DNA from: Novosphingobium sp.
GTDB lineage: Bacteria > Pseudomonadota > Alphaproteobacteria > Sphingomonadales > Sphingomonadaceae
Reading direction: 5' to 3'
NCBI RefSeq assembly: GCF_030696665.1
Contig: NZ_JAUYRV010000053.1
Coordinates: 62,001-126,000, forward strand
Length of the DNA: 64,000 nucleotides
Made by a program: the position numbers and the translations under genes. Position 1 is the stretch's first letter, and every line of letters begins with the position of its first letter. The notes under the pieces are model-generated. The model did not search any database, was not told where the DNA came from, and was given only the letters and a program-made list of their open reading frames with translations. Below are positions 45,001-53,267 of the stretch, piece by piece.

Positions 45001-45206
45001 TCATCGCCACGGGTGCAGGATCGGAATTGCGCCAGGCGCTGGGCACAGCGGTGTGCTTCGGGATGCTGGGCGTCACCGGCTTCGGGCTGATCTTCACGCC
45101 CGCGTTCTACGTCGTCACCCGCGCGCTGGGGGACCGGATTGCCGCGCTGCGCAACCGCAATGCGAGCGATGGCCCGGATCACGCTTCGGTTGAACCTGCG
45201 GAATAA
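42015..45206 (+). CDS. RND multidrug efflux pump, AcrB/HAE1 type
   Basis: A 1063-residue inner-membrane pump, the usual length. MSRFFIDRPIFAGVITVLI is the first helix. Two large periplasmic loops alternate with helix bundles. The proton-relay Asp pair is in GIVVDDAIVVVENVERN (helix 4), and the Lys is in LSAKNAILIVEFA (helix 10). The pore region has PPGSATTRTDAV. It exports hydrophobic compounds by proton antiport with the adaptor and channel genes on either side. Its TAA overlaps an in-frame ATG of the channel gene, but the better channel start is at 45218. Confidence 0.95.
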   Translation: MSMSRFFIDRPIFAGVITVLITLAGAIAYFFLPVSQYPDIVPPTVTVSATYPGASAETVADTVANPIEQEINGVDGMLYQSSESTGDGRMTITVTFKPGTDLDQAQVLVQNRVAIAEARLPEEVQRLGIVTRKTTPEFLMVVNLVSPDGSRDRAYMSNYAQTRIKDRLARLDGVGDVQMFGQRELAMRVWIDPGRAAALGLTGSDVVRALRAQNVQVAAGTLGQQPSPEAAFQLNVETQGRFTDPAQFGQVVIRTDDQGRQIRVNDVARVEIGAADYATSAYLSDMDSVILPVFQKPGSNALAAAEGVKATMDELSKSFPQGLEYQVVYNPTEFISESIDAVLKTLIEAIILVVLVIVVFLQKVRASIIPVLAIPISLVGTFAVLAMAGYSLNNLSLFGLVLAIGIVVDDAIVVVENVERNLEAGFSPLEAARRSMDEVGEALIAIVLVLCAVFVPTLFMGGITGEFYKQFAVTISAATVISLIVSLTLSPALSAMLLNKHEPVPAEAPRWRQVVDRAGAKFNAMFERFSDGYAGLTARLVAMPRRMMMAYAVLIGLTGLTLSATPTGFVPQQDQGYFLSVIQLPPGSATTRTDAVMKQVADRVLKLDGIKGAVMFSGFDGTTQTQSASSAAAYWVLDDFKARQAKGLDIDTLIANAQKATVDINEARLMIVKPPVIQGIGSAGGFRMMLQDNSGKGYRALQDVANQVIAKANGQPGLAGVYTFFDTGTPRVKTEIDREKAQLLGVAPSDIFDTLSVYLGSAFVNDFNLLGRTYRVTAQADAPYRADVSDIAGLHARSASGAMVPLGSVATFTDTTGPYRVSRYNLAPAVAIDGDTAPGDSTGASLMTMEKVAAETLPQGYATEWTGIAFQQASTGNTAIFVFGLAVLLVCLVLAAQYESLIAPLAIILIVPMCLLAAMVGVNLRGMDNNVLTQIGLVVLIALSAKNAILIVEFARQGERLYGLSAAAAAIEAARTRLRPILMTSFAFILGSVPLVIATGAGSELRQALGTAVCFGMLGVTGFGLIFTPAFYVVTRALGDRIAALRNRNASDGPDHASVEPAE

Positions 45207-45217
45207 TGGAGCAAGGC

Positions 45218-46648
45218 ATGTCAATTCGTACAACCATTCTCGCCGCCATCTCCGCGCTAACCATGTCGGCCTGCGCGGCGGCTCCGGCAGACTTCACGGC
45301 AAAGGCCGCGCCGGTTGCCGCTTCCGGCCCGTTCCTTTCGGCTGACATAAGCGCGGTCAGCCCCACCGCGCTGCCCGATCAATGGTGGCGGCTTTATGAC
45401 GATCCGGTGCTTGATGGCCTGATCGATGAAGCAGCCAGCGCCAACACCGATGTGCGGCAGGCCGTGGCGCGGATCGAACGGGCGCGCGCAGCCTTGCGCG
45501 GCGCACGGTCTGACCGGATGCCACAGGCTGGCCTCAGCGCCTCGGGCGGATACGGGCAAACGTCGGCGGCCCAAACCTTGCCCGGAGCGAACCGCACGGG
45601 CGGCCTGTTCAGCATCGGCGCGGACGTTTCCTACGAACTGGATCTGTTTGGCCGCGTATCGGGCGGCATTGCGGCGGCGCGCGGTGATCTGGCCGCCGCC
45701 CAGGCCGATGCCGATGCAGTGCGCGTCATGGTCATCGGCGATACCACGCAGGCCTATGCCACAGCGGCAAATGCCGCTGCGCGCATCACCACCGCCCGCT
45801 CAATCGTCGCCCTGCTGGATGAAACCTTACGGCTGACGCGCAAGCGCCACGACGCGGGCCTTGCAGATGGCTTGGCCCTTGCGCGGATCGAAGCGCTGCG
45901 TGAACAGCGTGCGGCCACCATCCCGGCGATCGCGGCGCAGCGCAGCGCCGCCCTGTTTGCGCTCGCCACGTTGACAGGCCGCGCACCATCGCAGCTTCCG
46001 CCCATCGCGGGGGAACGGTCCGTGCCGCTTGAGATCACCATGCCGATTCCGGTCGGAGACGGTGCAGCGCTGCTGGCACGGCGTCCCGATATTCGCGCGG
46101 CAGAACAACGGCTTCTGGCCAATACCGCGCGGATTGGCATGGCGCGCGCAGACCTTTACCCGCGCATCACGCTTGGCGGCTCGATTGGCTCCACCGCATC
46201 CAGTGTGGGCAACCTGTTCTCGGGCGGCCCGTTGAGTTTCCTGCTTGGGCCGCTGATCGATTGGGCGTTTCCCAACCGTGAGCCGACCTTCGCCCGCATC
46301 GACGCCGCCAACGCCGACGCTTCGGGCGCGCTCGCCGCGTTTGATGGCACCGTGCTGTCCGCGCTGCAGGAAGCCGAAACGGCACTGTCCGATTATGCCC
46401 GCGTGCTTGAACAACGCCACGCTTTGACAGCGGCACAATCTGCGGCGCAGCGGGCGGCGGCAATCACGCGGGCGCAAAACCGCGAAGGCGTGGTGGATTC
46501 ACTGCAGACGCTGGACGCCGAGCGCACCTATGCAGAGGCGCAAGGCGCGCTGGCCGATCAGGATGCCTTGGTTTCGCAGCGCCAGATCGCGGTGTTCCGG
46601 GCGCTTGGCGGCGGTTGGTCGCCGACCAGCCAAGGCGCTGCACGATGA
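45218..46648 (+). CDS. Outer-membrane efflux channel, NodT family lipoprotein
   Basis: A 476-residue TolC/OprM-type channel. The start at 45218 is preferred to 45206 because GGAG lies 6 bp before it and it gives a neat lipoprotein signal, ISALTMSAC. The opening PDQWWRLYDDPVLDGLIDEAASANTDVRQAVARIERARA is typical of NodT proteins, and the structural repeat is visible near the middle (RRPDIRAAEQRLLANTARIGMARADLYP). It completes the tripartite efflux system. Its stop overlaps a 33-codon ORF. Confidence 0.93.
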   Translation: MSIRTTILAAISALTMSACAAAPADFTAKAAPVAASGPFLSADISAVSPTALPDQWWRLYDDPVLDGLIDEAASANTDVRQAVARIERARAALRGARSDRMPQAGLSASGGYGQTSAAQTLPGANRTGGLFSIGADVSYELDLFGRVSGGIAAARGDLAAAQADADAVRVMVIGDTTQAYATAANAAARITTARSIVALLDETLRLTRKRHDAGLADGLALARIEALREQRAATIPAIAAQRSAALFALATLTGRAPSQLPPIAGERSVPLEITMPIPVGDGAALLARRPDIRAAEQRLLANTARIGMARADLYPRITLGGSIGSTASSVGNLFSGGPLSFLLGPLIDWAFPNREPTFARIDAANADASGALAAFDGTVLSALQEAETALSDYARVLEQRHALTAAQSAAQRAAAITRAQNREGVVDSLQTLDAERTYAEAQGALADQDALVSQRQIAVFRALGGGWSPTSQGAAR

Positions 46649-46746
46649 ACGCGCGTTGGTGGGAGGAACATCGGGACGCGTTCACGGCGGGGGCGACAGG
46701 CTTTACGGTCACAGCCTCGGCGTTGTTAATGCTGTTCTTTGCCTAG
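46645..46746 (+). CDS. Possible 33-residue membrane microprotein
   Basis: A small ORF whose ATG overlaps the channel-gene stop (ATGA), as in other coupled genes here. It reads as a charged, Trp-rich N-terminus (MNARWWEEHRDAF) followed by one hydrophobic stretch (TVTASALLMLFFA), fitting a single-pass inner-membrane peptide. Small pump-associated proteins such as AcrZ are known for RND pumps, though this one is shorter and I see no clear homology. It is the last ORF before the operon terminator at 46851. Expression is unproven. Confidence 0.4.
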   Translation: MNARWWEEHRDAFTAGATGFTVTASALLMLFFA

Positions 46747-47164
46747 CGGTTGCGCGTCTTGCAATCGTAAACCCGCGTTTCGCACTTGCAGCAATGTGGG
46801 CGTACAGCCATATCGGACAGGCCTTTCAGGCATCCTCTCCCAAACTTTCCAAGGGCCGGCGCAAGCTGGCCCTTTTTTTGCGCTGATGAAGCGCCATGAA
46901 GTATGCTTAGAGACGTATGGCATTTTATTTAACATAAGACTTATTATCGTTCATATGCATATTTTACCGGCGGTGTTTGTCGCAGTCGCTTTACGCTGCG
47001 GTTCTGTTGACCTTGACCCGCCGGTCGTCGGCCCCGGCACCGCAAGCCCGATCCCCGTCAGTTGACGTGAACCGCTATCCTCGCCACTGATGGGCAAATG
47101 CGGCCTTCGGCATAGACTTGGCCGCCAACCGGCTGTAATTCCTAAAGCTCAGGCGACGAGGCAG
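46747..47164. other. 418-bp intergenic region
   Basis: Holds the RND operon terminator (46851-46879) and then an AT-rich stretch (about 46900-46975) with short nested palindromes around CATATGCATAT, probably the promoter area of the TetR gene at 47165. Short open frames in this stretch have no recognisable domain, start site or codon pattern and are not called. Confidence 0.5.
46851..46879 (+). terminator. Rho-independent terminator of the RND operon
   Basis: AAGGGCCGGC-GCAA-GCTGGCCCTT is a 10-bp stem with one mismatch and a GCAA tetraloop, followed directly by a run of seven T. It is the clearest intrinsic terminator in the window. Confidence 0.85.
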
Positions 47165-47824
47165 ATGCTCAGTAGAAATCCGACTGTCCAGCCTGAGATC
47201 AATTCGATCAAGGCCGAGGTCGACGAAATCAAACGTCGGCGGATTCTCGAAGAAGCCATCGGGCAGTTCTTCGATAAGGGCTATGAGGCGACCTCGCTGG
47301 AATCCATCGCGGAGGGCCTTGGGGTAACCAAGCAGTTCATCTATTCGCGGTTTCGCAGCAAAGCTGAATTGCTGGTTGCCATCTGCCATGCAGGGGCCGC
47401 GGCTGCGGACCAGACAGTAGCATTCAGCGCCACGCTGAGCGGAGATCCCGCGCAACGTCTGGCGCAGATCATCCGGTATTTCGTGCGCCTCCAGATTGAG
47501 CACCGCCGCGAGGTAGCGCTCTATTTCCGTGAAGCGAAAAGCCTTCCCGCCGACGAAGGTCTGGCGATCGATTCCTCAAAACAGCGCTTTCACCGCATGT
47601 TGCGCGGTCTGCTGAATGAAGGAAAGGCCAGCGGCAAGTTTGATATTGCCGACGCATCGCTGGCCGCATCGGCGCTGGGCGGCATGGCATCGTGGGCGTT
47701 CACATGGTTTCAGCCCGAAGGCCGCTGGGTTGCCGAATCCGTGGCGACGGAGCTTGCCGCGCTGGCCCTCAGGACGGTCGGCGTGCCCGATCCGCTCTCT
47801 TACCTCGCCGACGAACCTAGATAA
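47165..47824 (+). CDS. TetR/AcrR-family regulator
   Basis: A 219-residue regulator; the ATG at 47165 with GAGG upstream is favoured over 47090. The helix-turn-helix is RRRILEEAIGQFFDKGYEATSLESIAEGLGVTKQFIYSRFRSKAELL (about 25-70). The C-terminal domain (QIEHRREVALYFREAKSLPADE) is typical of the TetR group tied to acyl-CoA and aromatic degradation. It stands alone upstream of the Baeyer-Villiger-type gene on the same strand, with a near-palindrome (47983-48006) between them that it might bind. Confidence 0.88.
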   Translation: MLSRNPTVQPEINSIKAEVDEIKRRRILEEAIGQFFDKGYEATSLESIAEGLGVTKQFIYSRFRSKAELLVAICHAGAAAADQTVAFSATLSGDPAQRLAQIIRYFVRLQIEHRREVALYFREAKSLPADEGLAIDSSKQRFHRMLRGLLNEGKASGKFDIADASLAASALGGMASWAFTWFQPEGRWVAESVATELAALALRTVGVPDPLSYLADEPR

Positions 47825-47982
47825 AAGCCGGTGTTTGCTGCCCGGGTCGGCGCACGTAAACTTCTGATTTTTTTATATTTGCCAGCATCGTTTCGAGATT
47901 TTCGGATGTGCGTTGCGATGTTGTGCCCGCGTCGCAGACTGGACAGATATTCTCCTAAACCCATTTAAAACCTTGACAGGAT

Positions 47983-48006
47983 ATATATATTCTCGTGAGT
48001 ATATAT
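47983..48006. promoter_or_regulatory. Near-palindrome upstream of the flavin monooxygenase gene
   Basis: ATATATATTCTC|GTGAGTATATAT is a dyad with 10 of 12 paired positions, 48 bp before the ATG at 48054. A TTGACA hexamer lies at 47973-47978. It may be an operator overlapping the promoter. The motif differs from the TCAAC-N6-GTTGA sites of the rest of the cluster, which suggests a second regulator. Confidence 0.5.
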
Positions 48007-48053
48007 GCGACGCGGCGGCATGAGCTGGCTGCCGGACTCCAGAGGTGTCTTTT

Positions 48054-49691
48054 ATGGTTGTTGGCGAACACAAGCCCGATTTCGATGCTGTGGTGATTGG
48101 TGCCGGAGTGACCGGCATCTACCAGACGCACTTGCTCGAACAGAACGGCATGTCGGTGTGCGGGATCGAGGCGGGCGCTGATGTCGGCGGCACTTGGTTC
48201 TGGAACCGCTATCCCGGTTGCAGGCTCGATACCGAAAGCTATGCTTACGGCTATTTCGCACTCAAGGGCATCATCCCTGAGTGGGACTGGAACGAGCGCT
48301 TCGCCTCGCAACCTGAAATGCTGCGCTATGCCAATAGCGCAGCCGATGCGATGGATGTACGCAAGCTATACCGGTTCAACACGAAGGTTGCCGCCGCCCA
48401 CTATCAGGAAGCGGGCAATGTCTGGGAAGTTACGCTGGGCAATGGCGAAACCCTGACTTGTCGCTACCTCATTTCGTGCACCGGCCCGCTTTCCGCCACA
48501 CGAATGCCCGACATCAAGGGGATCACCACGTTCAAAGGCGAAGCCTTCCATTCCTCGCGCTGGCCGGTTGATGAAAACGGCCTCCCCCGCGAGATCGATT
48601 TCTCCGGCAAGCGCGTCGGCATTATCGGAACGGGTGCCACGGGCGTCCAGATCATCCCTATCGTCGCAGAAAAAGCGGGCCAGTTGCAGGTATTCCAGCG
48701 TTCGCCAAACTGGTGCACGCCTCTGGGCAACACGCCGATCAGCAAGGACGAGATGGAGGTCATCCGCAAACGCTATCCGAACATTCTGGAATATGTGAAG
48801 ATCACCGACACCGCATTCCCCTATCACCGCGATCAGCGCAAGGCGATCGACGTGCCTGCGGAGGAACGCGAAGCCTTCTTCGAGAACCTGTACAACCAGC
48901 CCGGCTATGGCATCTGGCTCAGCGGGTTCCGCGACCTGCTGGTCAACAAGGAATCCAACAAATTCCTTGCCGATTTCGTCGCAGACAAAATCCGCTCGCG
49001 GGTGAAGGATCCCCGTCTGGCCGAAAAGCTGATTCCCAAGGATCACCCTTTTGGCGGCAAGCGCGTCCCGATGGAAACGAACTACTACGAGGCCTACAAC
49101 AAGGACAACGTGCACCTCATCGACATTCATGAGGCACCGATTGTCGAAATCACCGAAAGCGGCATTCGCACGGCTGACGCCTTCTACGAACTCGACGTGA
49201 TCATTTTCGCAACGGGCTTTGATGCGGTGACCGGATCGCTCGACCGGATCGACATTCGCGGCAAAGGCGGCGCCCGTCTGAAGGAAGTGTGGGCAGACGG
49301 ACCGACGACATTCCTTGGCCTGCAGGCGCGCGGCTTCCCCAATTTCTACACGCTTGTCGGACCGCACAATGGCTCGGCATTCTGCAATGTCGGGGTTTGC
49401 GGCGGGCTTCAGGCAGAGTGGGTGACCCAGATGCTGGTCTATATGGCCGCCAAGGGCCTGAGTTTTGCCGAAGCATCGCAGGCAGCAGAGGACGAATGGA
49501 CAGAATCTGTCTACCGCGACTTCGCCCGCACCTTGCTGGCCGAAGCCAATGCATGGTGGGTCAAAACCACCACGAAGCCGGACGGCACAATTGTGCGTAG
49601 GACGCTGGTCCATGTTGGCGGCGGCCCGGAGTACCGCAAGCGCTGCGAGCAAGTCGCTTACATGGACTACGCAGGGTTCGAAATGGCCTGA
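48054..49691 (+). CDS. FAD-dependent Baeyer-Villiger-type monooxygenase
   Basis: A 545-residue class B flavoprotein monooxygenase. The FAD site is GAGVTGIYQTHLLEQ (about 17-31); the Baeyer-Villiger fingerprint FxGxxxHxxxWP is at 160-171 (FKGEAFHSSRWP); the NADPH site is IGTGATGVQIIPIVA (about 184-198). WYPGxRxDxES-like NRYPGCRLDTESYAY is also present. The ATG at 48054, with AGAGG upstream, is chosen over a GTG at 48045. These enzymes turn ketones into esters or lactones. With a CYP101-like P450 and an alcohol dehydrogenase in the same cluster, it probably opens or expands a cyclic ketone. Confidence 0.92.
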   Translation: MVVGEHKPDFDAVVIGAGVTGIYQTHLLEQNGMSVCGIEAGADVGGTWFWNRYPGCRLDTESYAYGYFALKGIIPEWDWNERFASQPEMLRYANSAADAMDVRKLYRFNTKVAAAHYQEAGNVWEVTLGNGETLTCRYLISCTGPLSATRMPDIKGITTFKGEAFHSSRWPVDENGLPREIDFSGKRVGIIGTGATGVQIIPIVAEKAGQLQVFQRSPNWCTPLGNTPISKDEMEVIRKRYPNILEYVKITDTAFPYHRDQRKAIDVPAEEREAFFENLYNQPGYGIWLSGFRDLLVNKESNKFLADFVADKIRSRVKDPRLAEKLIPKDHPFGGKRVPMETNYYEAYNKDNVHLIDIHEAPIVEITESGIRTADAFYELDVIIFATGFDAVTGSLDRIDIRGKGGARLKEVWADGPTTFLGLQARGFPNFYTLVGPHNGSAFCNVGVCGGLQAEWVTQMLVYMAAKGLSFAEASQAAEDEWTESVYRDFARTLLAEANAWWVKTTTKPDGTIVRRTLVHVGGGPEYRKRCEQVAYMDYAGFEMA

Positions 49692-49706
49692 ACCGGCATA
49701 CGCGCC

Positions 49707-49740
49707 GCACGTCTATCAACATATGCGTTGACAGACGTGC
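49707..49740. promoter_or_regulatory. 34-bp inverted repeat operator (TCAAC-N6-GTTGA, site 1)
   Basis: Arms of 14 bp with one mismatch flank ATATGC; the core TCAAC-N6-GTTGA recurs at 59245 and 59845. It precedes the acyl-CoA ligase, and the TTGACA inside the right arm could double as a -35 box. The candidate binder is the TetR protein at 51427-52077. Confidence 0.75.
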
Positions 49741-49793
49741 GAGATCGCATCATTTCTAAAAACAACAAAACATTGGTGCGGGGGAGTATCGCC

Positions 49794-51419
49794 TTGACGT
49801 TCACGGAGTGGTCCGAGGTTTGCCCGCTGGCAGACTTGCTGGTGCGCAGCGCCACGCGGTATCCTGACCGCAACGCACTGGTCATGCCCAACTTTGCCCT
49901 GACCTATGCCGAACTGCGCGATGCCTCGGTCGAGATCGCGCGCGGCATCATCGGCATGGGTCTTCGCCCCCGTTCCCACGTCGGCATTCTGGCCAATAAC
50001 AGCCGCGAAATGGTGACCGCGCTGTTCGGTGCGGCGCTGGCCAACTGCGTGGCGGTCCCGCTCAATGCCCGGCACAAGAGCCGCGAACTCGGCTACATCA
50101 TCGAGAACGCGGACCTTGCGCTGATCCTGACGACGGCTGCCGATACGCGCTTCGTCGATTTCCGCGAGGTGCTCTCCACTGCCCTGCCAACGCTGGGCGC
50201 AAGCCCGCACGGCGAGCCGCTATCGCTCGCCGAAGCGCCGCAACTGCGCGGCATCGTGGTGCTTGAAGGCGACGCGCCTGCCGGATTCCTTTCGCGCACG
50301 GCGTTTGCGCAAGCCGCCCAATCCGTACCTGCCAGCGCCGTAGATATGGCACGCCGTGCAACCCGCCTGCGTGACACGGCACTGATCATCTACACGTCGG
50401 GCACAACTGCCAATCCCAAGGGCTGCCTGCTAAGCCACGAAGCCGTTACCCGAGGGCCGGTAGAGCGGGCCAGCAGCCGCTTCCGCGCGTCTGACCATGA
50501 CGTGACATGGGGTGGCGGGCCACTGTTCCATATCGGCTCGTTCGCGCCGTTTATTGGCACGATCGGGACCGGCGGCACCTATGTCACCGATGTGTTCTTC
50601 GATGCGGGCCGCGCGCTCGACCTGATGGAGCGTGAGCAGGTAACCGTGGCCTGGCCGTGGTTTCCCGCCATCCTGCAGCCGCTGCTCGATCATCCTGCGT
50701 TCGATGCGAACCGTCTGGCAACCTTGCGCAAGGTCTTGCTGATCGCCCCGCCCGCGCTGGTGGACCGCGCCCAACGCACCTTCCCCGACGCCGAATTCAT
50801 GCAAGCATGCGGGATGACCGAAACCGCCGGGATCTTTGCCCTGTGCGCGCCCGACGAAACGCCGGAGCAGCGAACCATCAGCCAGGGCAAACCCGTGCCC
50901 GGGATCGAGGTGAAGATCATCGCACTGGATAGCGGCGAGGAAGCGGCGCCTGATGCCGTGGGCGAAATTCTGGTACGCGGTTATTGCGTGATGGACGGCT
51001 ACCATCGCTCGCCCGAAAAGACCGCAGAAGCGCTGGACGGCGAAGGCTGGCTGCACACCGGCGATTTATATGCGCGCGGCGCGGACGGCCAATTGACCTT
51101 CCACGGCCGTGCCAAGGACATGCTGAAAGTGGGCGGCGAAAATGTCGCCGCGATCGAGGTCGAAGCCTATATCTGCAGCCATCCGGCGGTGAAGCTGGCC
51201 GAAGTGGTCGGCCGGCCCGATCTACGGCTGGATGAAGTGCCGGTTGCGTTTGTCGAACTTCGCCCGGGCCACACCGCCACGGAGCAGGAGCTGATCGACT
51301 TCTGCCAGGGTCGCATTGCCAGCTACAAGGTGCCCCGCGCAGTGTTCTTCATGAACGACGGCGAATGGCCAATGTCGGCAACCAAGGTCGACAAACGAGC
51401 CTTGCGCACGCGGCTGTGA
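49794..51419 (+). CDS. Acyl-CoA synthetase / AMP-dependent ligase
   Basis: A 541-residue adenylate-forming enzyme. The TTG at 49794 with GGGGAG upstream is preferred to a TTG at 49728, which lies inside the operator. Motifs are IIYTSGTTANPKGCLLSHEA (ATP loop, about 199-218), ACGMTET, GEILVRGYCVMDGYHRSPEKT, GWLHTGDL, and the hinge-region GRAKDMLKVGGENV; the C-terminal Lys is in SATKVDKRALR. It activates a carboxylic acid as acyl-AMP and then CoA thioester. In this cluster the substrate is probably the acid left after ring opening of a cyclic ketone or lactone. Confidence 0.92.
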   Translation: MTFTEWSEVCPLADLLVRSATRYPDRNALVMPNFALTYAELRDASVEIARGIIGMGLRPRSHVGILANNSREMVTALFGAALANCVAVPLNARHKSRELGYIIENADLALILTTAADTRFVDFREVLSTALPTLGASPHGEPLSLAEAPQLRGIVVLEGDAPAGFLSRTAFAQAAQSVPASAVDMARRATRLRDTALIIYTSGTTANPKGCLLSHEAVTRGPVERASSRFRASDHDVTWGGGPLFHIGSFAPFIGTIGTGGTYVTDVFFDAGRALDLMEREQVTVAWPWFPAILQPLLDHPAFDANRLATLRKVLLIAPPALVDRAQRTFPDAEFMQACGMTETAGIFALCAPDETPEQRTISQGKPVPGIEVKIIALDSGEEAAPDAVGEILVRGYCVMDGYHRSPEKTAEALDGEGWLHTGDLYARGADGQLTFHGRAKDMLKVGGENVAAIEVEAYICSHPAVKLAEVVGRPDLRLDEVPVAFVELRPGHTATEQELIDFCQGRIASYKVPRAVFFMNDGEWPMSATKVDKRALRTRL

Positions 51420-51426
51420 CGTCGCG

Positions 51427-52077
51427 TTAGCGTTTCTGCATTCCGCTGAAGAATATTTCGCAAAACGAATCCGAAATTTCCTGTGCGGAATGCGCGCCGC
51501 CCGGCTGATACCAGCGGTGCGTCCAGTTCAGCATCCCGAACACGGCGTTGGCGGCCACCGAAACGGCGATGTCGGACCGCATTTCGCCTTTGGCGATCAG
51601 TTCGCTGATCAGGCTGAGCACGATGCGTTCAAACGTGCGCGTCTTGGCCACGATACGCTGTGCCCACGCGCTTTTCTCGCCGGTAACCCGGCTCATCTCT
51701 TCCTGGATGTAGACGTACATATGCGGATAGTACTGATCGTAAGCCGACATCAACTGGGTGATGACGCCGCGCAGTTTCCCCGCTGATTCAAGTGCTTCGT
51801 CTGCAAAGATCGCTTCGCACGCCGCGATATTGGCCTCAACGCCAACGCGCAGGCATTCGCGGAACAGTTCTTCCTTGCTACCGAAGTAGTAATAGACAGT
51901 CGCACGATCCAGCCCCGCCTTGTGCCCTATTTCGGCCAGCGTCGTCGCCTTGAAACCGTGGGCCTTGAACTGCCGCCCCGCAATCTCGACCAGTTCGGCG
52001 CGCTTTGCCAGATAGTCGGTGCTGCCTTCTTCGAGCGCGGACTTCCGGCGCTTCGAAATGTTGCTCGTCGTTACCAT
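51427..52077 (-). CDS. TetR-family regulator (KstR2/CymR-like group)
   Basis: A 216-residue regulator; the start at 52077 (MVTTSNISKRRKS) is chosen since the longer frame to 52209 lacks a ribosome site and is not regulator-like. The helix-turn-helix is AELVEIAGRQFKAHGFKATTLAEIGHKAGLDRATVYYYFGSKEELF. The C-terminus (AVFGMLNWTHRWYQPGGAHSAQEISDSFCEIFFSGM) matches the TetR group that senses acyl-CoA or ring-cleavage products. It is the last gene of the leftward unit starting at the receptor gene, and is the best candidate to bind the three TCAAC-N6-GTTGA sites. Confidence 0.9.
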   Translation of the reverse strand: MVTTSNISKRRKSALEEGSTDYLAKRAELVEIAGRQFKAHGFKATTLAEIGHKAGLDRATVYYYFGSKEELFRECLRVGVEANIAACEAIFADEALESAGKLRGVITQLMSAYDQYYPHMYVYIQEEMSRVTGEKSAWAQRIVAKTRTFERIVLSLISELIAKGEMRSDIAVSVAANAVFGMLNWTHRWYQPGGAHSAQEISDSFCEIFFSGMQKR

Positions 52078-52165
52078 AACTTGACGCGTATCGATCTCAG
52101 GCTCCGATGACCAGAGGTTTTGAGCGGCAACCGGCCCAGCCCCGCCGACCGGTTCGGCCAGGACA

Positions 52166-53266
52166 TCAGCTTTCGACAATGGCCCGGCGATCCACAATTT
52201 CGAGGCCAAATCCTTCGAGCGCAGCCATTTTGCGACTGCTCGATGTCAGAAGCGCCATGCGCTCGACGCCAAGATCTTTCAGGATCTGCGCGCCGATACC
52301 GTAGTCGCGGTCGCTCGACAATCGTGCATATTCGCCGCGCCCGCCCATGACCCGGCGCGAGATCGAAGCGCGGTCGGGATCCTGCACGAACACCGCGACA
52401 GCCGGGCCGTCGTGTCCGGCCATCTGCCGCAGGGCCGATGGGACATAGTCGGGATGAGCGTTGCGATAGCCGAGCAGATCGGCGGTGAGATCGAACTGAT
52501 GCACCCGTACCAGCGTGTCCACGCCCGGCCGGATATTGCCTTGCACCAGCGCCACATGTTCGCAATTGTCCACCAGATCGCGATAGACGTGGATCGTGAA
52601 ACTGTCGCCATAGTGGCTGTCGAACGGTCCGCTGGCAACGCGTTCAACCAAGGTCTCGGTCTTGCGCCGCCACGCGATCAGGTCTGCAATCGTGCCGATC
52701 TTCATGCCGTGTTCTGCGGCGAAGGGCACGAGATCCGGCAAACGCGCCATCGTCCCATCGGCGTTCATCACCTCGCAAATCACGCCCGCGGGGATCAGCC
52801 CTGCCAACCGTGAAATGTCGACGGCAGCCTCAGTATGCCCGGGACGCACCAGCACGCCGCCATCGCGCGCAACCAGCGGAAACACATGCCCCGGTGACAC
52901 AAGATCACGCGGCCCACTTTGTGCGTTGACCGCCACCGAGATTGTCCGGGCACGGTCGAATGCTGAAATCCCGGTGGTCACGCCCTCGCGCGCCTCGATC
53001 GAGACGGTGAACGCAGTGCCGTGGCCGGAGCGGTTGTCGCTCGACATCGGCGACAGTTCCAGTTCGCGTGCCCGCCCTGCTGTAATCGCAAGGCAGATCA
53101 GCCCGCGCGCGTGAATCGCCATCTGGTTAATCCGGTCAGGCGTGGCAAACTGGGCCGGCACAATGATGTCACCTTCATTCTCGCGATCGTCTGCATCGAC
53201 CAGAATGAAGGGGCGGCCATTGCGCGCCTCGTCGATGATTTCATCGATGGTAGCAATCGCGGTCAT
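52166..53266 (-). CDS. RibBA-like protein: DHBP synthase with degenerate GTP cyclohydrolase II domain
   Basis: A 366-residue two-domain protein. The N-terminal 3,4-dihydroxy-2-butanone-4-phosphate synthase domain (1-205) keeps its acidic loop VDADDRENEGDI, the SGHGTAFTVSIEA stretch and RPGHTEAAVDISRLAG, so it should make the riboflavin precursor from ribulose 5-phosphate. The C-terminal domain has the GCH2 outline but lacks the zinc Cys triad: HQFDLTADLLGYRNAH stands where the family has SxCxTGDxFGSxRCDC. It starts 1 bp after the DUF2889 stop. Its place among flavin monooxygenase and reductase genes suggests extra flavin supply during catabolism. Confidence 0.88.
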   Translation of the reverse strand: MTAIATIDEIIDEARNGRPFILVDADDRENEGDIIVPAQFATPDRINQMAIHARGLICLAITAGRARELELSPMSSDNRSGHGTAFTVSIEAREGVTTGISAFDRARTISVAVNAQSGPRDLVSPGHVFPLVARDGGVLVRPGHTEAAVDISRLAGLIPAGVICEVMNADGTMARLPDLVPFAAEHGMKIGTIADLIAWRRKTETLVERVASGPFDSHYGDSFTIHVYRDLVDNCEHVALVQGNIRPGVDTLVRVHQFDLTADLLGYRNAHPDYVPSALRQMAGHDGPAVAVFVQDPDRASISRRVMGGRGEYARLSSDRDYGIGAQILKDLGVERMALLTSSSRKMAALEGFGLEIVDRRAIVES

Positions 53267-53267
53267 C

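Noticed and set aside
46739..47065. 108-codon frame in the 46747-47164 gap
   Set aside because: It crosses the intrinsic terminator and an AT-rich control region, has no ribosome site and no recognisable domain.
49728..49793. Upstream TTG start for the acyl-CoA ligase
   Set aside because: It lies inside the 34-bp inverted repeat and has no ribosome site; the TTG at 49794 has GGGGAG at good spacing and a family-like N-terminus.
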